A stretch of DNA of 64,000 nucleotides. Source: Ignelater luminosus (lineage: Eukaryota; Arthropoda; Insecta; Coleoptera; Elateridae). The notes beneath the pieces are model-generated. The model ran no database searches. It was not told the origin of the DNA and worked only from the letters and a program-made list of their open reading frames with translations. The position numbers were made by a program, and so were the translations under genes. Below, piece after piece: positions 46,130 through 55,702 of the stretch; within the stretch, counting starts at the first letter, position 1, and each line of letters starts with the position of its first letter. The stretch lies in contig VTPC01000606.1 of NCBI GenBank assembly GCA_011009095.1, positions 62,001 to 126,000 on the forward strand. Direction: 5' to 3'.

Positions 46130-48761
46130 CTTCTTTCGAATCCCAAGCATACTTCCTGCATCCTTCCGAACATTGTCTCTCCGCCGGATCCTAGGTCTTC
46201 CTCTGGTTCTACATCCTATCCTGTCGCCTCTCAGAATTTTTCTAGGTATTCGTTTCTCTGGCATTCTTACATGTCCGGTCCATCTTAGTCGTTGTATTTT
46301 CATGAAATCGACTATATCGACATCTTTGTGTATCTGCCTCAGCTCATAGTTATGCCTGATTCTCCATCTATCATTCTCCCCCACTGGTCCATATATTCTT
46401 CTCAGAACTCTTCTTTCAAAGATCTCCTCTGTTTTCCATGCGAGGGTCCACGTTTCACATCCATATGTGACAATAGGGCTTATATATTGATTTTAGTGTC
46501 TCTCTGTATCGGCTTGGATCTTAGGATAGGATTTAGAAGGTAAACTACTCTGTTACCCTACATAGTTCTATTCCGTATTTCTTGTGTTATATCGTTATTG
46601 ATATTTGAGTAGCTCCCCAGATGCGTAAGCTCTTGCACTACTTCGATGTTGTCATTATCCATACTCCAGTTTTGACCCAGTCTTGCTTTTGTTTTTACTT
46701 CCATCGCCTTTGTTTTACTTACAATGATTTCTAATCCGATTTTTGTGGACTTTTGTTTAATTCTTCTTCTTCTTCTTCTTCATATCCTTCTTTTAGAGCT
46801 CTTTTAGATCTTGCAATTAGGTCTAGATCATCGGTATGTTTCACAATTTGACTCTCTTGGTTTAGGATAGTTTCATTAGCATCTACATTTGTGGTTCTGA
46901 CGACCTTATCAAGAGCGATATTAAAAATCAAGGGGTCCAGGCCATCTCCTTGCCTCCAACCTTGTTTAATTTGAAAATCTTCTGAGGTATATTGTTGGAT
47001 TTTAACGATTCCTTTAGCTTCTTCCATCGTTATTTGTGTCAGTCTGATGAGTTTGTCTGGTACGCCAATTTCCTTCATCACTGAATGTAGGGAGTTTTCT
47101 TTGGATACTATCATAGGCTTGCCTTGAGTCTCTAAAAACTTGGTAGAGGGCTGTCTTAAATTCCCATGCCTTCTCGATTATCTGTCTGACTGTGAATAGC
47201 TGGTCCATGGTGGATCGTCCCTTCCGAAAGCCAGCCTGTTCTTCAGCATAGGGAGTTATTCTTCGTTGTAGCAGTTCCGTGAGAAATTTGTATGCTACAG
47301 ATAACAGCGAAATACGTCGATAGTTTTTGCATCTTAGCTTTCCTCCTTTCTTGTATATTGGGTAGATCACGGCTGTGTTCCATTCATCTGGCATGTGTTC
47401 GTCTCTCCTTATCTTAAATATTAGCCGGTGTATCTGTTCAGTCAGTTTGTTACCTCCAAATGTTATCAGTTCTGCCGGAATGTTGTCTATTCCTGGGGCT
47501 TTATTATTTATCTTACTTAACGTCGGTCGGTTCTTTCAGCTGCTGTTGCACATTGCTAACCGTCAGTGGTTCCTTTTGTTCTTGTACATAAGATGTCCCA
47601 TTGAGATGCGTGTCGAAATATATTCTCCATCTCTCAAGTCATCTTCCGTATTTACTAATGTTTCACCTTCTGGGTTCTTAATCATGGTTTCCTTGGGCCG
47701 GTATCCTTTTAGTTGTTTGATACCTTTACAGAATTTTTTTGCCTCTCTAGCGTCATGCAGTTCTTGTATCTTTCCAATTTGATTTTCTAGTTGTTGAAGC
47801 TTTTTTGTGCATATGTTCTTTGCTATTCCCCTTAGATCTTCTTACTCCTCTCTTCTAGCTCTTGTTCTCCTTTGCATCCATTTCATTCTGGCTTCCTTTC
47901 TTTTAGTAACTGCCCTTTTGCATTCTTCGTCATACCATTCTTTCCTCTCCGGTCGTTCTTGTTTTCTTATTACTTCCTCTTCTTTTAATTGCTGCCCAGA
48001 GGCTTCCACCGATTGCATCGTCTCTGGATCCTCCTCCATTCTTTCCATTTCCTGGTCCATTTTTTCTCTGTATATAATCATCATGTTTTCGTCATTTTTT
48101 AAGTCATCTTGGCTCTATTTCCTGATTTTTTATTTATCTTACTGATTCTCTGTCTTGGTTTTGTCTTAATAGTGATCCGATTCCGATGCCACACCTCTAT
48201 AGCTTCTGATATTCATTATGTTTGAGTATGATCTACTGTCTACTTTTACATGATTAATCGTCGGGTGACATCCACATTCCCTTATGTATCTTCTTGTGTG
48301 GGAATGTTGTGCCCATGACTCGTAGATTATTGCTCGCAGCGAACTGTATTGCTTTCTCGCCGTTGTCATTGAAGCTATGCTTGCCAACTACCTGTATGTA
48401 TTCCGGCTCTGTTCCTATTTGTGCATTGAAATCTCCTACCACCAGTTTGATATCATTGTTAGGAGTCTTATCCACTTAACCTTCTAGCAGTGCGTAGAAT
48501 TCCTCTTTTTCTTTTTCCTCTTTGTCCTCTGTAGGTGGGTGTATAGAGAACACGGATAGATTTTGGAATCGCATTCGGACAGGAATATAGCATATCCTGT
48601 CGCATATTGGTTTGAATTAATTACAATCGGTTGCACTCTACTGTGCACACTGAACCCACATTGAAACTCATGTTTGTTGGTGGATCCACCACTATAGTAT
48701 ATCTTTATGGACCCACAGCCTGGCCATCTGATTTCTGTTATGTCCAGGTCATACTTTTCAA
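46130..48761 (-). pseudogene. RTE-like retrotransposon, truncated at both ends, with TSD
   Basis: From the 5' end (48761) the minus strand begins inside the endonuclease: LDITEIRWPGCGSIKIYYSG, EFQCGFSVHSRVQ, then NDIKLVVGDFNAQIG near 48440 and a broken SDH box ('ASESDHY' near 48180). A linker follows: GKIQELHDAREAKKFCKGIK near 47760. The RT then gives MPDEWNTAVIYPIYKKGGKL near 47390, QAGFRKGRSTMDQL near 47230, FRDSRQAYDSI near 47120, WRQGDGLDPLIFN near 46960 and HTDDLDLIA near 46835. The C-terminal part has WRIRHNYELRQI, IQRLRWTGHVRMPE, GCRTRGRPRIRRRDNVRKD and SMLGIRKK, where it stops against the duplication. The usual last 20-30 residues and 3' UTR are missing. A (GAA)7 run encodes a Glu tract. 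The DD pair is present, but shifts and stops are numerous. Confidence 0.9.
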
Positions 48762-48791
48762 CCCATATCTGTAAAATTGACGAGCAACTTT
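48762..48791 (+). repeat. Target-site duplication, copy 2 (30 bp)
   Basis: Identical to 46100-46129. Beyond it the sequence continues as the rest of the satellite-like unit ('acaattttgtaaattct'), which in intact units directly follows 'agcaacttt'. Confidence 0.9.
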
Positions 48792-49010
48792 ACAATTTTG
48801 TAAATTCTATACGTAATTTCTGTACAAGCCTAGTGCTACGGGTTACCTGAAAGTTCTTTTAGACTTTGAATGGCATGACGTAATTATTTAGTGATGCCTA
48901 CCAGCGGTTTTTTTTTAGAATTTGCAACGGTTTTTCCATACCTTTAAGACATTTAATGACATTATGAAAACTCATACCTGTAAGTTCCTAAGTACGAGTT
49001 GCAAGAAGCT
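48762..49010 (+). repeat. Satellite-like units after the RTE insertion
   Basis: The right half of the split unit, then a further unit with 'ggcatgacgtaattatttag', 'acatttaatgacattatgaaaa' type and 'ctgtaagttcctaag'. The array fades near 49010. Confidence 0.7.
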
Positions 49011-51949
49011 TTATCGGCGACATCTAATGATGGTTATTAGTAATAACCGTCACCAGCACTACAGTCCTATGCGATTTGCAAATTTGGCAAGTTGCCACAG
49101 GCACCGCGGTGACTATGCACTGCACAGTAGCGAATAAGGTAACTGAAATTGACGTTTGTTGGTGGAGGGCAAAGCCCAACCGTAACCCGCCACAGTTCAC
49201 CTGGTGAAATGAAACTAAAAGTTGATTACCACAGGAGACTTAGTGGATTCACCAAAAACTTTGCAGTCAGAAGGTTGAACGGAAAAAATCGTAAAGCCAG
49301 AAATGAGACATTTTTCTCTTTGCTTAACAAAACTCACTTGTAATCGAATGAAATTGCTCAGTACGCAGTGCTTTTGAGTGGTTATAACGTTAATGCTATA
49401 CTACGGTCATGATCACTTTAATTTTTGCGTTTGTTGGATGGCTTTAACACACGATTCGAGATTTTTAAATTGCATTTCTTTATCAATGTTACTCATGGAG
49501 GTTGGTGCACAATCCTGAGCCATCTAGGATGATCTAACCGAAGTGGATCCTGATGCTGGACTAGTACAGTTGACTTAATGAAAGACGGCGCCGGACAATA
49601 TTTTATGCAAGGCGTCCAAATGAAAATACAGCTCGACTCTAACCAGATTAGGTTAGCTTAAGAAAGTTTCGACCATAGTGCAAAAACTAACAAGCTAGAA
49701 AGTCGCTGCTTTACTTAAAAGGACTTTTTATAAAACAAAATGTATAAAAACCACTAACTAATAGTATCAGAACAGATACCTAAAGAGGAGATATTCATAT
49801 CAACTTGAAGTCAGATTGTAAAAATTAGCAAATTATGGACTCACCCTGTACTTTTAATTGTTTCTATACTGTGCTGTCAGATAAAAGATATGATTACTAT
49901 GAACTAGCCATTACGCGTTTGTTACTTACATTTGTAGAGATTGTAAAAGTGAACAATATTACATTCCAGTAAGCCAGAGTAATGTTATTTACATTTAGAT
50001 TTCGCAGCCTTGATACCGCAACCCATTACATTAATGAATAATTCTTTCTGTACGAGAGAACGGTTTTTATAAATTTCTCTAATAAAATTTATTATAAACA
50101 TCCGCAGATTAATTAATTATCCTATCTCTCCTTCTTTTTTAATCGGGAAAAAATAAATTAACGATGAAACAAGTTGTTTTTATAATAAAAACTTTGCTGG
50201 TAATAAGAGAGAAGATAGTATAGCGCGCCGTTTGGCATCCACTATTAAAAAACTTTTCCTCAGATATATGGCTGTTTGGACCGTGCCGAACAAAACTTGG
50301 ATTTATGGAGGCTCTGCGGGTTATTGATTTGATCTCAACGATGTGGACTTTTACCTACTTTTAAGTCCCGTGATATCGAGCAGAAATATTTTTATAGCTA
50401 CATCGTCCTGAAAGTTTACTTTTTTCCCTTTTTAAGTGGGTTAATTTTTTATTATTTATGTCTTTGTTTTTTCTTGTCCTAGCCGAGAAAAACAAAGTCC
50501 GTATAAAATATAATATCGAAAAAGAAAAATTGTATACGTATGTGTATGTTTATCTATGTATGTGTATACGTGTCTACCTACATAGGGAAAATCTTTTAAA
50601 ATTCATATCTCAAAAGTAAGCTGCTGTCATTCTGTGTAAAATTCTCTTCGACTCGGTCGACAGCGCGTTAACACTAGTGTAAATGTTAGCTTAGCGATGT
50701 CGGTGGTGTTTTTATTGACGGATACTCGGATGATTTATCTCCTCAATAACATACGTCAGTTGAACAAACTGCTAAAGCACCTGTTATCACAGCACTTCTA
50801 CTTTTCCACAAATTCTACGTAAATATGAAACTGGATCCTTTCATTGAACTTGAATTTACACATTCCAAATGAAAAATTTCGAGCACCACTCGTTTCGTAA
50901 TAATAATTTGAACATTATTGCGTTCGTTTCTTGTTGATTTAAAATTAACATTCTAAAACTAATTAAACTTTATAATATTTACACTAAAATTTATTTTGTG
51001 ATTTATTATGACGAGGGTAAAATTAATTTCCAAACCCATTTTCCCCTTCGGTTAATGACGATTCTTAAACGTAACGGCAGATATTAATGTTAAATATTAT
51101 TATCCATAATTGTACTACAATTAAAGCTTTTCAATCTTTAAAAAAGCTTGAAAGAAAGAAATAAATAAATAAATAAATTGTGCAGTAATTATCGCAAGTC
51201 AAACGAACAGAATTGCAGAGAAGATGGGTGCTAAAAATACGTCAAAGAAATTTAAACCAAATCCAACAAGAGTACAGCATCCAACAAGGAGGGAAGGACT
51301 AAGCATATTATCCTTTGAGGTGCATTCCGTACACGGATCGCCCTAGCGAGGAGCGCTGAGACAGCGGCACGTGACACGCATACCCACATACATGCCTACA
51401 TTCATCTCTCTCAGAAACACGGCCAGCGTATAACTCTGCAGGAAAAAGAGAAATTAGAGTTAAAATAAAAAATCACTAAAACGACAGAATTAGCTAGAAA
51501 TATTGTCGTGAACGCACACAACAGAAAATTCCTTCTTTGAATAATCTTGAATCGTCTTTTGAGAGATTCGATTGTCTTCTCGAATTTTAGAAATATGAAA
51601 TTGCAATAATTTCAAATTCAATACTCGAGAAATTATTTATAATTAGTTATTGCTTGAGTTCTTTATTTCTAATGCATTAACGAGGAACATCTTGTTGATT
51701 ATTATCGCTGACAGTATGAAATTTGCGTCTTTTTATGTAAAACTCAAACCTTTATGTCTTCTCTCATTTACATTTGCTTTAATTTATTATAATATTGTTT
51801 GGTACATTCCGTATTTAAAGTAGATAAATTTTGTCGAGTACGCCTCTGGTATCCTTCGATAACTTATCTAATTACTCTAAATATGGTAAGATTAGTAGAG
51901 GATAGGATAGGACACCGTCATGTAGTTGATTCTGCTATTCGTATTTATT
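49011..51949. other. No gene recognised
   Basis: Short frames only (48922-49137, 49149-49343). The block 50210-50720 has balanced composition and no repeat signature, and an (AAAT)n run lies near 51160. The part 49150-49250 weakly resembles 5480-5570 and possibly 60-115, perhaps an old dispersed repeat. Confidence 0.45.
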
Positions 51950-52345
51950 ATTCCTTTATTGACCGTGTTTTGAATATATTGTCAGTGGTGATAATGGAAG
52001 CTGGTGAACTATTCGCGAACGATATAACCTGAATCTAGGGATTTTAATAACTTCTTCAATTCTTCTCATATCTCTGATCTGGTTTGAATGGTAAGAAGCG
52101 TTAGGGATGTATGAAATGCTGGCTTTGCGAGTATGAATGTCTTTTTGCAATTCGAGGGGCAAATCTTCGTTGGTTTTCTATTTATTTTGAAGTCAGTCTG
52201 AACGTTTCTGCCGTCTTCCATGCACAGATAGGTAGGATCTAATCTGGAAATTTGAAAGTATTTCAAAAAATTGCTGAAAATGATAATCAAAATAATTTAT
52301 GAATCATATGAACTTATTGCTTCTTGTTTAGATATACCTCGGGCG
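51950..52345 (-). other. Possible LTR-element leader and gag start (weak)
   Basis: On the minus strand TGGCGCCCGA, ten bases complementary to a lysine-type tRNA end, lies at about 52333-52342. It is followed by overlapping frames of 74 and 68 codons (52066-52290 and 51956-52162). This order fits a primer binding site followed by gag, but neither frame shows a gag motif and no LTR pair was found. It may be chance. Confidence 0.2.
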
Positions 52346-52760
52346 CCAGATTTGGTTAGGGAGTTTACTCCTCCTCACGGATAGCTGTAACAAACTCAAA
52401 ACTGGCACCAAAATAAAACTCTAATAAACTGGTCTACTGTACTAAAATCTCAAACTACAGCTATGTGTGATTATATTGGAACCACTACTGGCAACCAAAG
52501 ACAGTTTCATTATAGCCGAAATTCATTATATCTAACAGAGCAATAAATTTAAAAAAATCATACAAACCAAAAATGTATTGCCATGCTTGCAAAACCACAA
52601 ATTACATATAGCACAGCCTTGATTGTTGACTTTCAGTTTATAAGTTCAAAGATTTGTAAATATTATTTTTTGGACGCTCTCAGTTTCTTAACTTCCAGAC
52701 GAACACATTTCACTGAAGAGGATATCGAAAGAAACTCTCATTGTTAATATCAGCTCTCGT
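52346..52760. other. No gene recognised
   Basis: AT-rich spacer. If the neighbouring primer-site candidate is real, an LTR would be expected here on the minus strand; I could not delimit one. Confidence 0.4.
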
Positions 52761-52913
52761 CTACTTAATTTGGATTGCAGTTAGAGTTGCGCGTCTATGG
52801 ACATTTATTCGCGGCTTCCGCCATGCTCCAGTCGGAGATAAAGAAACGAAAACACCAAGAAGGGCTGAAACCACGTGTACAGTGTAGCAAAGGAGCTTTC
52901 TGGGAATTCCCAT
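52761..52913 (-). CDS. Short ORF resembling a secreted peptide (hypothetical)
   Basis: From the Met at 52913 the minus strand encodes about 50 residues. They begin with a basic start (MGIPRK), followed by a hydrophobic core LLCYTVHVVSALLGVFVSL and SPTGAWRK, which looks like a cleavable signal peptide. A short basic tail (RKPRINVHRRATL) precedes the stop. An in-frame upstream Met lies at 52949. The frame could be complete or a first coding exon. The composition here is less AT-rich than the flanks. I recognise no homologue. A frame this short can resemble a signal peptide by chance, so confidence is low. Confidence 0.25.
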   Translation of the reverse strand: MGIPRKLLCYTVHVVSALLGVFVSLSPTGAWRKPRINVHRRATLTAIQIK

Positions 52914-52949
52914 CTTAGGATTCTCGAGAAAATGCTTTATTAGCGACAC

Positions 52950-53466
52950 ATTTTACGGTTTGAAATATAAAATATGGTTTACTATATGTGGGTTTATTAA
53001 AAGCGAAGAAAATTGCTTTAAAGTTATGAATGATTCATAATAAATGGAAGTTCGATGTAACCGACTTCATCATGTGTACAGACAGTACAAACCAAGTGGA
53101 GGAACGTGCAAGTATATCGAGTTAGATGCCCTGAAGAGTTGAAGTAGCCAAAAAGGGGTCTGGAGGAATGGAGCAGGGCGCCCGTCCCTTCGCTATACAG
53201 TCATGTCCAGTCAGTGAAGCAGTTGCCCCTGGCCAACAATGACAGCTCGCTCTACGAATAGTGATGATATTGGCCAACTCTATTGACAGTGGCGTCAATC
53301 GGATTACGAATAAGGGTTCGTATAGGGAAAGATTGGAATCGGGTTACTGTTCTAAAACTCGAAGAACAATTTTCGGTCTCTGGAACTTACTCCCACTAAT
53401 TAATGCTGCTAACTGTCGTTTTTACGATGAAAAATGAACTTTTGTGGCTTGTAGAATACTTAGCCT
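52950..53466. other. No gene recognised
   Basis: Composition shifts from AT-rich to GC-richer toward the gag relic at 53467. No ORF2 of that element is visible here, although it should lie on this side. Confidence 0.4.
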
Positions 53467-54838
53467 TTATCTTCTACCTTTTCCGTCTGTAGGGACTTCC
53501 AACTGTAGTTGTCTGCACTGATGGCAGTGGGCGCTTGGATGACAGATGGGCTTCTTGTCTTCTAGGCTCCTAGGGATGCCATGACGTCCTGGACGAATGT
53601 TCCAAGACCGGAGGCCTTGCAGAGTTTCTGACCGAGGATCTTCAACGCACAGAGGAGCTTTCAAAAGTCTAGACCGCTCGCTGGTACGACTGGCGCGTTC
53701 TTCTCGCCAGGGGCGGGGTCGGCGGCTTGGCTTTCGGTCTGTTGCCGTGGCGTTGGCGGGGTCCGCTTTCCTGGAATAGACATAACGTCTGTCGACGCTC
53801 TCGCTACGCGAAGATACCTGGGGCACAGTTCGCACATGTGGCAAGCGTCTGTCTAGATTTCACGCAACCCCCGGTGTGGTGGGCACCGGCACATTTCACG
53901 CACCTGGTGAGCGCTTTGAAGCATCACTGCGAGTTCGAGTGGCAGAATCGTTAGTAGCGGTAGCGTTGACCCATCGCAGTTTTCTTTAGCCTCGGTGGGC
54001 TTGTCCAGGAGGATGAGGATCAGAAGCATGGGAATCCTCTCGGGACCCCGGTCCATCCGGTGAAAACAAGTTACCGGAAGGTCTCTGCTAGGAAGATCTT
54101 TTTTCACTTCTTTGGCAGGGATTGGCTCCAAAACCCACCGAAGGACGACTTTGGGCGGTTTCTTCGATGCCATCTGCTAGGCGTGGTAGGACGTTTCCAT
54201 GGTGTTGAAGAGCTGCTTGATTCCTTAGTTGTCGCGCTCTGTCGCCAGCTTGATCATTATACCATCACGCAGGTTTTTCGCCTTTATGACAACGAGAGAC
54301 TATGGGGGGGTCGATACCCTTGGGAGACACATGACAGGGACTCCTTGTGATACGGCATCGTTCTCAACTCCCAAAGCGGAGAAGCGATAAACCATAGAGG
54401 CCGGCTGAGGTTTGACCTCGGAGGATTCTTGGCATCTCTTCTTCAATCAACCGACTACTTTTGCAAAACCACTGTTGCAGTCGGGATCGGGGTCAGTGCT
54501 CTGTCCAGAAACAGAAGAGGCACACGACATCGCATCAATGTCGCGCTGCAGTACCTCGGGGTATGAAGAGTTGGTAACCATGCCATGACTTCCCTGAGGG
54601 GGGCGGATGTGCTCAATTCTGTCCTCGGCGTCTGAAGGAGGAGTGCTAGGTCACGTTCCATGGCTGATGAGCTGAACTGTTCGGGGGCAGCAGCGTCACG
54701 CTTTCGGCCGCACCTGGTGGGACAGCAAGGCTGTTGCGGAGTGCGGCAGCACGCTCCCTTTGGGTTTTCATCTTCTTCAGCTGCTTCTATCTCTTGGTGA
54801 GTTTGTTCGAGTTGACGGCGCACAGTGGTCTGAGCCAA
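53467..54838 (-). pseudogene. Jockey-type gag (ORF1) relic
   Basis: The minus strand starts with QLEQTHQEIEAAEEDENPKG. It continues, with shifts, into a PRE_C2HC-type domain: KVVLRWVLEPIPAKEVKKDL, then VTCFHRMDRGPERIPMLLIL, which parallels the V.RVHR...R.PLPLVLV stretch. Zinc knuckles follow near 53850: CVKCAGAHHTGGCV in mixed frames, then TLATCANCA. A Pro/Arg-rich tail contains RASRTSERSRL. This is a gag of the Jockey/R1 type. It is much more GC-rich than its surroundings and is broken by several shifts and stops. The expected endonuclease/RT ORF downstream is absent, so only the 5' half of the element remains. Confidence 0.75.
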
Positions 54839-55340
54839 ATATCTAGGCGGACAAAAGTCAAAAACATAAGAAAAATGGGTGATGATTGGTGCATAGAAAG
54901 GTTATTTGGGTCTCTGATTAAGAATTTTTATGAATAGTAACTGTGTAATTTTAATATAAAGTCATAATTATTCATTATTTTTTGCAGCATATATGTTTTA
55001 AGGTCTCGCATCAATTTGTTAGGCTTAGTTATGGAATAATGTCTATGGTAGCTAAAAGTACACATAAAAATCTATAAATTATGCAACGTTTTATTTGCCT
55101 TTACTTGCCTATTCAAAAGTTATAGTACATCAAAACTTTGTTTTCGGTACAATATCGCCTTATCGTGTGTCTATGTAACATCCATACATATTGTAATGAT
55201 CTTAACTCGAATCATCTCTTTTATTTTTATGGTCTTTATTAATGGGTTCACAAATGAAAAGTACTATGATGTCAAAATTTCAGATTTTTGATGATTGTAG
55301 GTTAGATAGCACAGTCACTGTATACAAAAGAAAGGCCAAA
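54839..55340. other. No gene recognised
   Basis: AT-rich spacer between the gag relic and the fold-back element at 55341. Confidence 0.5.
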
Positions 55341-55702
55341 CCTCTAGAAAAACCCGACTGAAGATTTTTCTTCGAGATTCTCTTTATTTCGGCGTCAAGA
55401 ACAATCGCTCAAAAGTCCATAAAGCCATCTGGACGGCTACAGAAGTTACAGAAGGTTAACGGTCACGAAAATCAGTTTTTCTCAGATATCTCGTAAACTA
55501 TTGGTTTTACGTTAATTTTGGTCGTTATGAAATTTGTTCACGAGCTAAATCTACACAAAGAAGATTCTATACAAAATTTACGTAGAACCAATAGTTTCTG
55601 AAATATAGAGCTGTTGGCTTTATGGACTTTTGAGGGATTGTTTTTGACGCCGAAATCAAGAGAATCCCGGAGGAAAATCTTCAGTCGGATTTTTTTAGAG
55701 GT
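55341..55702. mobile_element. Fold-back element, about 362 bp
   Basis: The left arm 'cctctagaaaaacccgactg' pairs with the right end 'cagtcggatttttttagagg'. Pairing continues inward with 'cggcgtcaagaacaatc' against 'gattgtttttgacgccg', 'aagtccataaagcc' against 'ggctttatggactt', and 'ctattggttttacgt' against 'acgtagaaccaatag'. Almost the whole element is one imperfect hairpin. No ORF. The target site is not clear, and the ends differ from the CAGTGTGTCC group. Confidence 0.75.

Noticed and set aside
46760..46790. (TTC)n run considered as an independent microsatellite
   Set aside because: It is inside RTE coding on the minus strand, giving a Glu tract.
47375..48145. Long plus-strand frames of 112-135 codons
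   Set aside because: Shadows of the minus-strand RTE-like element; the minus strand gives clear endonuclease and RT motifs.
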